Source: Clostridium merdae (GTDB lineage: Bacteria; Bacillota; Clostridia; Oscillospirales; Acutalibacteraceae). From it: a stretch of DNA of 64,000 nt. Under the pieces are notes generated by a model, which was not told where the DNA came from, made no database searches, and was given only the letters and a program-made list of their open reading frames with translations. The stretch lies in the NCBI RefSeq assembly GCF_900176635.1, contig NZ_FXLN01000004.1, positions 806,001 through 870,000 on the forward strand, written 5' to 3'. This document shows positions 1 through 8,213 of the stretch, in pieces. Numbering within the stretch: the first letter of the stretch is position 1; each line of letters begins with the position of its first letter. The position numbers and the translations under genes are program-made.

Positions 1-29
1 AATTGATCCATTACCCTTTTCATATATTA

Positions 30-641
30 TTAAGCCCTTTGGTCATAGTTTCCAACCCGACCTGTGTAATTTGCATTCTTGTAAAATATATAATTAGTTG
101 CAGTTTTAGGTCTATTACCAATGATGGGGTCTTGATAGTAAATAGCTTCTTCAATATAGACAATTCCAACTCCTGTCAAAGCCAATGTATTCGATATTGC
201 TATAATTGTTTTATTAACAGCAACACCGATAAATGCACCTATTATACCAGCCCATATTGTAGCTTTGCCGATTTCTGAAGCTAAACTAGTAAAATCGCTG
301 TAAGAATAAACCCAAGTATATTTTGCGGCTTGAAGAGAATTCCCATTACTTAATATATTAAGGTTTGGTTGATTGGGTTTTTCTTTCAATAAAAGTTTAG
401 AGTTCAGTCGCAATTCTCCACTATCCAAATCATAAGTAACAATATAATCTTCGCTACCGTCTTTAAATTCTACATATCTCGTATTTCCTTTTTGATACTG
501 CACATATTCAACCTTTTGTCCATCAAAAACAGCAGATGTGTGTTGGGCAGGTGATCCCGCAAAAGCTGGAATACACATCATGCTAAAAATAGAGAGTACC
601 AACACAAAACTTTACAGTCTTTTTCGAATTCCAGAAATCAT
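30..641 (-). pseudogene. Secreted or membrane protein of unknown function, interrupted by a stop codon in its signal peptide
   Basis: A GGAGG ribosome binding site precedes an ATG at 641. It opens with the basic peptide MISGIRKRL and then meets an in-frame TAA at 614-612. The same frame runs on without another stop and could restart at a GTG (605), giving 191 residues. Joined across the stop, the two parts make a textbook signal peptide: basic start, hydrophobic core, AFAG cleavage region. The mature part has a polar first half and a glycine/alanine-rich hydrophobic stretch at about residues 110-150 that could sit in a membrane. I do not recognise the family. The gene stands alone in a very AT-rich stretch. 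It may be a recent pseudogene, a readthrough case or a sequencing error. Confidence 0.55.
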
Positions 642-764
642 ATCCATACCTCCATAAAATTATTTAAGAAAATTGATTCATACTTCACAATTGATTTTAA
701 ATCATATTTCTTATTAACATAATAATACCATTAATGTAAATATATGTCAACCAGACAATCTTTA

Positions 765-824
765 AACCGAATAACGAAAGAGTGCAGGTCATTTCAGAAG
801 CCTGCACTCTTTCGTTATTCGGTT
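765..824. repeat. Perfect 24-bp inverted repeat, probable transcription-ending hairpin
   Basis: The arms 765-788 and 801-824 are exact reverse complements around a 12-nt spacer. The right arm contains the stop codon of the radical SAM gene (815-817). The stem is unusually long, and no strong T-run follows it on either strand, so a simple intrinsic terminator is likely but not certain. Confidence 0.7.
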
Positions 825-1720
825 CCAGCCTGCTCCAGCCCTTGCAGCTGAAATGCTGGTATATACGCTTTTGTTGCAGAGGAACGCTCTTGCACAAAGC
901 CATCTAGTCCCAACTCCATTAAATAGTCTTCCACCTTGTGGAATTCTCGAGCAGTAATGGAGCGGTTAATCTCTGGGTACTGGTCTGCCTTTCCACAAGG
1001 GATGTACTGTGCCATCAGGCTAACCGGTACTCCGTCCGGCAAATGCTCTTGCAGCCAGCTAAGTACCGCAATCGACTCCCGGGTATTACTGGGCAGAATT
1101 AGGTGTCGGACGACGGTACCGCGAATAAGCATACCGTTTTCATCAAACTGTGCTTTGCCAGTTTGACGTACCATCTCGAGTATTGCCTGTTTGGCATACT
1201 CGGGGTAGTTTGCCGCTCCCGAATAGCGAAGGGCAGTTTCAGCACTTACATATTTTAAATCGGGCAAATAAACGTCTACCAAGCCCTCCAACAGCTTCAG
1301 TGTTTCTACGGTCTCATAGCCACTGCTGTTGTACACTACTGGAACGGGAAGCTTTTTCAGCTTGAGAGCCTCTGCAATTGGCAAGGCAAATTGTGTCGGG
1401 CTTACCAAATTAATGTTATGCGCACCTTGTTCTACAAGGCTTTGAAAAACCTCGGCAAGCTGGGTGACGGTAAGTTCTTTCCCAACCTTTCGCAGGCTGC
1501 TAATCTCGTAATTCTGGCAAAAGACACAGCCAAGCGTACAACCGGTAAAAAAAACCGTACCAGAGCCTTTGGTTCCGCTGATGCAGGGTTCTTCCCAAAA
1601 GTGCAGTGCTGCGCGCGCTACCACGGGGAGATTGCCCATGCGGCAGAAGCCATTGCCATTGGAAGGCTCCCTGCGAACGTTACAGCGGCGGGGGCACAGG
1701 TTACACTCCTCAAAAATCAA
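815..1720 (-). CDS. Radical SAM protein related to pyruvate formate-lyase activating enzymes (PflX/COG1313 type)
   Basis: This 301-residue protein carries the radical SAM signature CTLGCVFC (CxxxCxxC) at about residues 60-67. That motif binds a 4Fe-4S cluster that cleaves S-adenosylmethionine. An N-terminal cysteine group (CNLCPRRC, then another Cys) is typical of this PflA-like subfamily and could hold a further cluster or metal. The substrate is unknown. The start is a TTG 9 nt behind AAAGGAGG, and that site lies inside the end of pgeF; the two genes overlap by 11 nt, so they are translationally coupled. The 3' end lies in a long inverted repeat. Confidence 0.85.
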   Translation of the reverse strand: MIFEECNLCPRRCNVRREPSNGNGFCRMGNLPVVARAALHFWEEPCISGTKGSGTVFFTGCTLGCVFCQNYEISSLRKVGKELTVTQLAEVFQSLVEQGAHNINLVSPTQFALPIAEALKLKKLPVPVVYNSSGYETVETLKLLEGLVDVYLPDLKYVSAETALRYSGAANYPEYAKQAILEMVRQTGKAQFDENGMLIRGTVVRHLILPSNTRESIAVLSWLQEHLPDGVPVSLMAQYIPCGKADQYPEINRSITAREFHKVEDYLMELGLDGFVQERSSATKAYIPAFQLQGLEQAGTE

Positions 1721-2546
1721 GGGACTGCGCCTCCTTTAGGCTCATCATCGCCACCATTCCGCCGCGGTTTTCTCCCAGAAGCCGGTGCGAAAAGAACAGC
1801 TCTGGGTGGCACTTGGTGCAAACCTCACCAACAGATATATTCTCATCTGGAATTCCTGCCAAAACAAGAATTCTGCGGTTGCATTCCCATAAATCAAGTA
1901 GATACTTACCCTCGCCCTGCTCTTCCAGCACTTCTTCGGGAACAATATCGTCGAGTCTCATCACCTGCTCGCGAACCGTTTCGTCTACTTCATAGCAGCA
2001 AGGACCGATAGAGGGGCCAATCGCCGCTATAATATCCTGTGAAGAACAGCCAAACTGCCTGCACAGGGTTTCGGTCATTTTCTCACCGATGCGCTGTACC
2101 GTACCACGCCAGCCGGCATGTGCTAACGCAATGACATTCCTTGTGGGGTCAAAAAAATACAGCGGCACGCAATCGGCATAGCTGGTAACGAGTGTAATTC
2201 CGGGAACATCGGTATACAAACCATCCACGCTATCCATGTCGCGCGGCTTTGTAATGCCAACGCCTCTCTCCAGCTCCGTTACATAGCGCAAAGTGGTGTG
2301 ATGATCCTGCGCGGAAGCCACCAAACCATCAAATTCGTACCCAACTGCACGGCATATGCGCTGGTAATTCTCAAGAATATTATCTGGCGCATCTCCATTG
2401 CGAAAGTTCAGGCTTTCATAATACCCTTCACTTACCCCACCCACCCGGGTAGAGAAAGAATGCAGCAGCTGCGGGTATTCATCCAAAGCTGGGAAGGTCA
2501 TATAGTGTACCCCGTCTGTTTCGTGCAGCTCCATTTGATTTAGCAT
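1710..2546 (-). CDS. pgeF: Peptidoglycan editing factor PgeF (YfiH/YlmD laccase-like family)
   Basis: The 278-residue protein matches the YfiH/YlmD family, described as purine nucleoside phosphorylase/adenosine deaminase or as editing peptidoglycan precursors. The family's metal-site segments are visible: SAQDHHT, the ADC of YADCVP, and HAGWRGT in the middle, with FFSHR near the end. The ATG at 2546 is chosen because GGAGGAG lies 6 nt upstream; the frame could open at a GTG 27 nt earlier, but that start has no such site. It is the first gene of a pair with the radical SAM gene. Confidence 0.9.
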   Translation of the reverse strand: MLNQMELHETDGVHYMTFPALDEYPQLLHSFSTRVGGVSEGYYESLNFRNGDAPDNILENYQRICRAVGYEFDGLVASAQDHHTTLRYVTELERGVGITKPRDMDSVDGLYTDVPGITLVTSYADCVPLYFFDPTRNVIALAHAGWRGTVQRIGEKMTETLCRQFGCSSQDIIAAIGPSIGPCCYEVDETVREQVMRLDDIVPEEVLEEQGEGKYLLDLWECNRRILVLAGIPDENISVGEVCTKCHPELFFSHRLLGENRGGMVAMMSLKEAQSLDF

Positions 2547-2584
2547 ACCATGCTCCTCCTGTTGTATCACCACAAAAATGTAGG

Positions 2585-2619
2585 TAATTTCCCCCCCGCC
2601 ACAGGCGGGGGGGAAATTA
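2585..2619 (-). terminator. Hairpin terminator behind the exonuclease gene
   Basis: Perfect 16-bp arms (2585-2600 and 2604-2619) with a core of seven C/G pairs and a 3-nt loop lie between the exonuclease gene and pgeF. The AT ends of the stem and a later T-run give a weak U-tract on the minus strand. Confidence 0.7.
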
Positions 2620-2655
2620 ATGCATATTGTTCTTGTAAGCGCTTTGCCTATTGAT

Positions 2656-3564
2656 TCAGGATTCCTCCCGTACCTCTTGCAGCTCCGGTACCTCTTCCCC
2701 GTTTTCGTCTGCTTCTTCCTGCGGCTCCTCCTGATAAGGAAGATTTCGTTTCTTTACAACAAGGCCATCATACTTGAGCTTAAACTGTATGCGGCCGGTA
2801 AAGCGATAATCGCAATTTTTGCAGTAAAAATCAGCACGAAAGCTTTTATTGCGAACAAGCCAGTCGTCGAGCTGCTCCGCCTCAAGCCCGCAGCGGTCAC
2901 AAAAAATATTCATGTCCGCATCCCGTACCAAGGGGTTCTCCCAGTCGGATAGAATAACGGTTTTAAAGGTAAGCCGGGGGTAAAAATCAGGATCATCCGC
3001 ATCCTGCACCATCGCTTCAAAAGCTTCCTTTTGGTACAAAATACGAAAACAATCCAATGAAAGAATACTGTCGTTGAGGGCACGGTGATGCTCCGATTCT
3101 TCCTCATCAATCCCTAAAAGCTGAGCGCAGGTAGAAAGCCCCATCTGCATATTCCCAACGGTTGGCAGACGTGATTCGCAGTAGCGCTGCAAATCGACAT
3201 ATTTTTTTAAAAATGGAATGTTGCCGTCACCGCAGAAGTAACGGCAGTTCTCAATTAAAGCCAGCAAATCGGAGGTTCCCCACGTCATCAGCACTGCGTC
3301 GCCCGCCCACCTTTTAAACCGGCTAACCGCCTGCATGTACAGCATACCATCTACCAAATCTTCATTGCTCAAACGGGTAAGGCTGCGAATTTTTCCGCTG
3401 ATTTTTTTGCCCACCTGGGGGCGAACAAATGCGTGAAAGGTATCCACCACCGTTAAGGTTTCATCTACCTTAACGGCTCCAAATTCAATGATTTCATTGA
3501 TATAGCCCTTCAGGCGGCGGCTATACGTTCCGTTCCATTCCAAATCCAGTATAATCAGCTTCAT
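2656..3564 (-). CDS. 3'-5' exonuclease of the DnaQ/KapD (DEDD) family
   Basis: This 302-residue protein begins with the Exo I motif of DEDD nucleases (LIILDLEWN, acidic residues D and E). A HHRALNDS segment near residue 160 fits the Exo III His/Asp of the DEDDh type. The C-terminal part has paired cysteines (CDRC, CKNC) that look like a zinc ribbon, and the tail is acidic. Such proteins remove 3' nucleotides from DNA or RNA; the substrate here is unknown. It lies between typA and pgeF on the same strand and ends at a strong hairpin. Confidence 0.8.
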   Translation of the reverse strand: MKLIILDLEWNGTYSRRLKGYINEIIEFGAVKVDETLTVVDTFHAFVRPQVGKKISGKIRSLTRLSNEDLVDGMLYMQAVSRFKRWAGDAVLMTWGTSDLLALIENCRYFCGDGNIPFLKKYVDLQRYCESRLPTVGNMQMGLSTCAQLLGIDEEESEHHRALNDSILSLDCFRILYQKEAFEAMVQDADDPDFYPRLTFKTVILSDWENPLVRDADMNIFCDRCGLEAEQLDDWLVRNKSFRADFYCKNCDYRFTGRIQFKLKYDGLVVKKRNLPYQEEPQEEADENGEEVPELQEVREES

Positions 3565-3612
3565 TGCTTCTCTGCGGGCGGATGTTAATCCATCAATTCC
3601 CTGGCGCTTTCT

Positions 3613-5433
3613 TTATTTTTTTCGATTTGTCTGCTTCATGCGCATTTCTTTGTTGAGAATCATCTTACGCATACGAACAGACTTCGGAGTAACTTCAACC
3701 AGCTCGTCCTCCGCAATAAACTCCAAGGACTGCTCAAGGCTGAGAACAGTGTGAGGAGTTAGCTTAAGCGCATCATCCGAACCGGATGCACGTGTATTGG
3801 TGGCATGCTTTTTCTTGCAGATATTGACGGTAATATCTTCCTGCTTCGGGCTAGCGCCAACAATCATACCCTCGTAAACTTCAACACCGGCTCCAATAAA
3901 CATTCTGCCACGGTCCTGTGCGGCAAACAAACCGTACGCCGTGGAAGGGCCAGTTTCGTGAGCAACAAGTGAACCCTGGGAACGCTGAACAATGTCGCCA
4001 CGGTAAGGCTCGTATGAATCAAACACGTGGTTCATAATGCCGTTGCCGTTGGTGTCAGTTAAAAACTCCGAACGGTAGCCCATAAGGCCACGAGCAGGAA
4101 TTTTAAATTCCATATGCGTAACACCGCTCTCGCGAGTACCCATATTCACAATTTCTGCTTTGCGGGAACCAAGCTTTTCCATTACCGCACCCACGTACTG
4201 GTCCGGCACCTCAATCATGAGAAGCTCAATTGGCTCATGCATCTTACCCTGAATGGTTTTGTAAATTACATTCGGGCGGGAAACCTGGAACTCAAAGTTC
4301 TGGCGGCGCATGGTTTCAATTAAAATGGATAAATGCAGCTCACCACGACCAGATACCTTAAAGGTATCCGCAGAGTCTGTTTCCTCTACTCGAAGTGCCA
4401 CGTTCGTTTCCACTTCTTTAAATAGGCGGTCACGCAAATTACGGGAAGTAACAAATTTGCCTTCCTTACCTGCAAACGGGCTATTGTTTACCATAAACAT
4501 CATAGAAACCGTAGGCTCATCAATTTTAACGAACGGCAGCGGCTCTACGCACTCCGGCGAACACGCTGTTTCGCCAATGTTCAGGTCTGTAATGCCTGAA
4601 ACCGCAACAATGTCGCCCAATGCGGCTTCGGTTACTTCTACACGCTTGAGTCCTTCAAACTGGTAGAGCTTCACAATGCGAGCATTGCGGTTGCCATCCT
4701 CATGGCCGCAAAGCACAATACTCTGGCCATCGCGAATTCTTCCGCGCTCTACTCGACCAATACCAATACGGCCAAGGTACTCATCGTAGTCAATGTTTGA
4801 GAACAATACCTGTGCGGGGCCTTCCAAATCTCCCTGCGGAGCAGGAACAAATTTGAGAATAGACTCAAACAGAGGCTGCATGTTCACGCCGGGTACTTCG
4901 GGGTCCAGCGTAGCGTAGCCATCTCTACCAGAGGCGTATACCACTGGGAATTCGAGCTGGCTTTCATCGGCACCTAGCTCAATAAACAGATCGAGCACCT
5001 CATCCACAACCTCTATTGGGCGTGCACCGGGGCGGTCAATTTTATTTACAACGACCACTGGCTTTTTGCCAAGGCCGAGCGCCTTCTTCAAAACAAAACG
5101 GGTTTGGGGCATGCAACCCTCAAACGCATCCACTAAAAGGAGAACACCGTCCACCATCATAAGGATACGTTCCACCTCGCCGCCAAAATCCGCATGGCCG
5201 GGGGTGTCTACAATATTGATTTTTGTTCCATTAAACATGACCGCAGTATTCTTAGAAAGAATCGTGATACCACGCTCACGCTCCAGATCGTTTGAGTCCA
5301 TCACACGTTCGGCAACAGCCTCGTTTACGCGGAAGATTCCGCTTTGGCGCAGGAGCTGGTCAACCAGTGTTGTTTTACCATGGTCAACGTGCGCAATAAT
5401 CGCGATATTTCTTAAATCGTTTCTAGTGTCCAT
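3613..5433 (-). CDS. typA: Translational GTPase TypA/BipA
   Basis: The 606-residue length and domain order fit TypA/BipA, a ribosome-associated GTPase of the EF-G family needed for stress and cold adaptation and for ribosome assembly. The G1 motif HVDHGKTT is at residues 15-22, the G3 motif DTPGH follows at about residue 77, and NKID (G4) is present. The C-terminal TypA-specific part is complete. The start has GAGGTAA upstream. The tail is rich in Lys/Arg. Confidence 0.97.
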   Translation of the reverse strand: MDTRNDLRNIAIIAHVDHGKTTLVDQLLRQSGIFRVNEAVAERVMDSNDLERERGITILSKNTAVMFNGTKINIVDTPGHADFGGEVERILMMVDGVLLLVDAFEGCMPQTRFVLKKALGLGKKPVVVVNKIDRPGARPIEVVDEVLDLFIELGADESQLEFPVVYASGRDGYATLDPEVPGVNMQPLFESILKFVPAPQGDLEGPAQVLFSNIDYDEYLGRIGIGRVERGRIRDGQSIVLCGHEDGNRNARIVKLYQFEGLKRVEVTEAALGDIVAVSGITDLNIGETACSPECVEPLPFVKIDEPTVSMMFMVNNSPFAGKEGKFVTSRNLRDRLFKEVETNVALRVEETDSADTFKVSGRGELHLSILIETMRRQNFEFQVSRPNVIYKTIQGKMHEPIELLMIEVPDQYVGAVMEKLGSRKAEIVNMGTRESGVTHMEFKIPARGLMGYRSEFLTDTNGNGIMNHVFDSYEPYRGDIVQRSQGSLVAHETGPSTAYGLFAAQDRGRMFIGAGVEVYEGMIVGASPKQEDITVNICKKKHATNTRASGSDDALKLTPHTVLSLEQSLEFIAEDELVEVTPKSVRMRKMILNKEMRMKQTNRKK

Positions 5434-5668
5434 CCAATTACCTCTTTTGAAAATTTACAAACATGAAATAGTATAGCATACTTTTTTTCTTTTTCATAGA
5501 AAGCGACGTGTGAAAATCCTACAAAATTTGAGTAAAAAATCACCCTATATCCCTAACGATTTGTATAATTGCCTCCAATATTTAGAAATATTTTTATCTC
5601 AGAGAACTATTCTATCCTTTTTCACTTCAGTTCATAAAAATACTTTTTTACATTAACGATTGGGTTAC

Positions 5669-5697
5669 TTGTCTTACCAAATGAATAATGATACAAT
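5669..5697 (+). promoter_or_regulatory. Vegetative promoter for the EamA-family gene
   Basis: TTGTCT (5669-5674) and TACAAT (5692-5697) are separated by 17 nt, 35 nt before the start codon at 5733. The rest of the 299-nt divergent spacer (5434-5732) is AT-rich and must also hold the typA promoter; a TATACT box on the minus strand at 5470-5475 is a weak candidate. Confidence 0.6.
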
Positions 5698-5732
5698 AAT
5701 TCACGATATACATGGAAAAGGACTGAATAAGA

Positions 5733-6707
5733 ATGCACTTACTCAAGCAATATAAAGGGCCATTTATGCTGGCTTTATGTGCAATTATCTGGGGTACCGC
5801 ATTGGTTCCTCAAAAGCTTGGTATGCAATACCTTGGGCCATTCTCTTTTGGAGCCGCCCGATTTTTAACGGGTGCAATTATTTTTTTACCACTGAGCCTG
5901 ATTGTAAAGTGCCTCATAAAAGACAAACGTGAAGCTTATTTACGAAAGGATTTGCTCATAGGTGGAGGGCTTTGCGGCACAGTTATGTTCCTTGGCGCTT
6001 ATTTTCAGCAGTTAGGGCTTACTGATACCACCGTAGGGAAAACCGCTTTTATAACCGCCATGTATATTGTAATGATTCCCCTAATCGGTCTGCTTTTTCA
6101 CCGAAAAACAGAAATGATGACTTGGATTAGCATTGGGCTGGCAATGGTAGGTTTATACTTTTTGTGTATTACTGAAAACTTTAGTATTTCCAACGGCGAT
6201 TTTTATGTTTTCATCGGGTCTGTATTCTGGGCAGTTCAAATCACCTTAGTTGATTATTATTCCAAGAAGACAAACAGCTTGGAATTAGTTTTCGTAGAGT
6301 TTACAGTAGCCGGCATATTATCGCTACTTTGTGCATTTCAATTGGAAACACCTACCATTCAGGCAATAACAAGCAGTATTGGCCCTATTTTATATACTGG
6401 CATAATGGTGGTTGGGGTTGCTTATACCCTACAAGCACTTGGGCAAAAAACAGTTTCTCCCGCAATTGCAGGGCTCATTTTCAGCACAGAATCACTGTTT
6501 GGAGTACTTGCTGGTGCACTTATATTCCAAGAGGTTATGAGCACTCGTGAAATCATTGGCTGTATCCTCTTGTTTATTGCATTGTTACTTACACAAATGA
6601 AATTTTCTCCAATACAAAAAGGCAAAAAGCAAACGATTATAAATCCAGATGCAGAAGTACTTGAACAACAAGTCACACCGCTTGAAACACCAACCTTCAA
6701 GGTATAG
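5733..6707 (+). CDS. DMT-superfamily transporter (EamA family)
   Basis: This 324-residue membrane protein has about ten hydrophobic segments arranged as two EamA repeats, each starting near a conserved W-G stretch (IIWGTALVPQKLG in the first). Members export amino acids or other small metabolites through the inner membrane; the substrate cannot be told. The C-terminal 30 residues are polar and cytoplasmic. It is a single-gene unit, with its own promoter at 5669-5697 and a terminator at 6726-6763. Confidence 0.9.
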   Translation: MHLLKQYKGPFMLALCAIIWGTALVPQKLGMQYLGPFSFGAARFLTGAIIFLPLSLIVKCLIKDKREAYLRKDLLIGGGLCGTVMFLGAYFQQLGLTDTTVGKTAFITAMYIVMIPLIGLLFHRKTEMMTWISIGLAMVGLYFLCITENFSISNGDFYVFIGSVFWAVQITLVDYYSKKTNSLELVFVEFTVAGILSLLCAFQLETPTIQAITSSIGPILYTGIMVVGVAYTLQALGQKTVSPAIAGLIFSTESLFGVLAGALIFQEVMSTREIIGCILLFIALLLTQMKFSPIQKGKKQTIINPDAEVLEQQVTPLETPTFKV

Positions 6708-6725
6708 TATTAAAACAATCCCTAA

Positions 6726-6763
6726 GAATCCCTCAAAGCAATTACAGCTTTGAGGGATTCTTT
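6726..6763 (+). terminator. Rho-independent terminator of the EamA-family gene
   Basis: Exact 14-bp arms (6726-6739, 6747-6760) flank a 7-nt loop and are followed by a short T-run. Confidence 0.8.
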
Positions 6764-6776
6764 CAAGCTAAGACGA

Positions 6777-7655
6777 TTATGCGCGACCGCCACCCGCATA
6801 TTTCCCCGGGCAAATATCTAAAACCATACGCTTAGGGCGAACCATAGAATCCTCACGCTGGCAATGCCATTTGCCGCCGTCGATGCCCTCGACCGTATTG
6901 CCATCCTGAATTACATTGCCTTGGCGGTATAAATATGCCGCCAAATTTCTTAAAAATAGAACCACATCACCCGGTTCTAAATCTTTGCAGTGGCATTGCA
7001 AATCGGGTAAATCAATGGCGGTAAACCCAAGAGTATCAAACAGCATTTCACCATCGGTATCTGCTAAATTGAAAAAACGCACATTGAATCCGCCATCCAA
7101 AAAATGCAAATCCGGCGAGTTCCACCCGGAATGCTCAAAAGCCTCACGCGGTACCAGCCGCTGACTGTGCGGCCAGTAGATGCCAATGCACTCTGGGAAC
7201 AACTCCAATAGTAAATCGGCATAATCAGCCATGATTTGGTATTGCTCCATTCGTGGCAGATTCGCCGCCATCATATTGCTTGCCATCAAGGAATACCGGC
7301 AACGGGCAGCGAATCCCTGCCAATCGGGCTGGCAGTCCCAAAACTGTGCTATAATTTGTTCATCCCACAGGTCCTGATCAAACTTATCCGGCCCATACAA
7401 CAACAATTGACTCGGAAGAGAACGATCCTCCTTTTGGTAATAGGAGGGATGATCCCATAAAGCAACGCCCAGCAAATCAGAAGATTCTTGGGGCATTTGA
7501 GGCTGTTCTGCCAAAAAGTTTATTTCGCCGAACTTTTTGGTTAGCCCCTGCTCAAATTCTTTAAAATACGGCAACTTAATTGGTTGTTCAAACACAGGCA
7601 TAAAAAAATAAACAGAATGCCATTTCTCCACAAAGGAGTCTCCTTTTTTCTCCAT
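6777..7655 (-). CDS. DUF4261 domain-containing protein
   Basis: This soluble 292-residue protein has no signal peptide. Its C-terminal half matches the DUF4261 pattern as I know it: a WPHSQRLV segment, a conserved N-V-R-F-F pair, a proline/aspartate-rich turn, then PGDVVLFLRNLAAYL and a final G-N-x-I-x-x-G-x-T-V-E-G motif. The function of the family is unknown. A GGAGG lies 8 nt before the ATG. It stands alone, converging on the EamA-family gene and followed upstream by the tRNA-Gly terminator. Confidence 0.8.
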   Translation of the reverse strand: MEKKGDSFVEKWHSVYFFMPVFEQPIKLPYFKEFEQGLTKKFGEINFLAEQPQMPQESSDLLGVALWDHPSYYQKEDRSLPSQLLLYGPDKFDQDLWDEQIIAQFWDCQPDWQGFAARCRYSLMASNMMAANLPRMEQYQIMADYADLLLELFPECIGIYWPHSQRLVPREAFEHSGWNSPDLHFLDGGFNVRFFNLADTDGEMLFDTLGFTAIDLPDLQCHCKDLEPGDVVLFLRNLAAYLYRQGNVIQDGNTVEGIDGGKWHCQREDSMVRPKRMVLDICPGKYAGGGRA

Positions 7656-7775
7656 CCGCTTTCCTCCAATTTAAAGTAATGTATTCCTTTTCAAGAAAGT
7701 ATGAAAAGGTTCGCTCTCAAAAAGAATCTTGATTCATTCGAATTCATATAGAAGAAAGAAAAAAATAAATAAAAA

Positions 7776-7804
7776 AGACCGATTCCGTAAAACAGAACCG
7801 ATCT
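7776..7804 (-). terminator. Terminator of the tRNA-Gly gene
   Basis: A 12-bp stem with four G-T pairs (7776-7787 with 7793-7804) and a 5-nt loop is followed on the minus strand by a long T-rich tract, 8 nt after the tRNA 3' end. Confidence 0.85.
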
Positions 7805-7812
7805 TCTATGCT

Positions 7813-7888
7813 TGGAGCGGATGACGAGGCTCGAACTCGCTACCTCCACCTTGGCAAGGTGGCGCTCTACCAGATGAGCTACATCCGC
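7813..7888 (-). tRNA. tRNA-Gly (anticodon GCC)
   Basis: Read on the minus strand, the 76 nt fold as a complete cloverleaf. The acceptor stem is GCGGATG/CATCCGC, the D-arm is GCTC/GAGC, the anticodon stem is CCACC/GGTGG with loop TTGCCAA, and the T-arm is GCGAG/CTCGT with loop TTCGAGC. The discriminator base T and CCA are encoded. The anticodon GCC reads GGC and GGU glycine codons. A near-consensus promoter and a terminator flank it, so it is transcribed alone. Confidence 0.96.
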
Positions 7889-7901
7889 GACTGCGAGAGT
7901 T

Positions 7902-7930
7902 ATTATATGACAGATTTCGCCTTAAGTCAA
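7902..7930 (-). promoter_or_regulatory. Promoter of tRNA-Gly
   Basis: On the minus strand TTGACT (7930-7925) and a perfect TATAAT (7907-7902) are 17 nt apart, ending 13 nt before the tRNA. Confidence 0.85.
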
Positions 7931-8213
7931 TACTTTTTTCCAATTTTTTTCAAATTATTTTTAAAATTACCCTTTCGCCATTGTATTCCTTCTGTTGCCG
8001 AAATATGTTATAATATTAAAACGCAGCTGAATGGCGGATGAACGGCCTGTTCAAACGCATATTCTATTTGCGGTCCGCTTTATCTTCATATAGTCGAATG
8101 ACATGATTCCTTTTTGTATCAGCCTAAAAGTATATCGTGTCTTTTTTTATTGACCCTGCCGCCGGTATAACCCAACTGGCTTGTAAGGTCAATCTTTATA
8201 AAGGAGCCTAACA
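7931..8213 (+). other. Spacer and leader before the dnaD-like gene
   Basis: This gene-free stretch holds a TATAAT-like box near 8008, which has no convincing -35 partner, and a T-rich run at 8142-8149. AAAGGAG lies just before the ATG at 8214. I see no riboswitch fold or small gene in it. Confidence 0.3.

Noticed and set aside
1391..2011. Rightward open frame of 206 codons
   Set aside because: It lies opposite pgeF and the radical SAM gene, both with clear family motifs.
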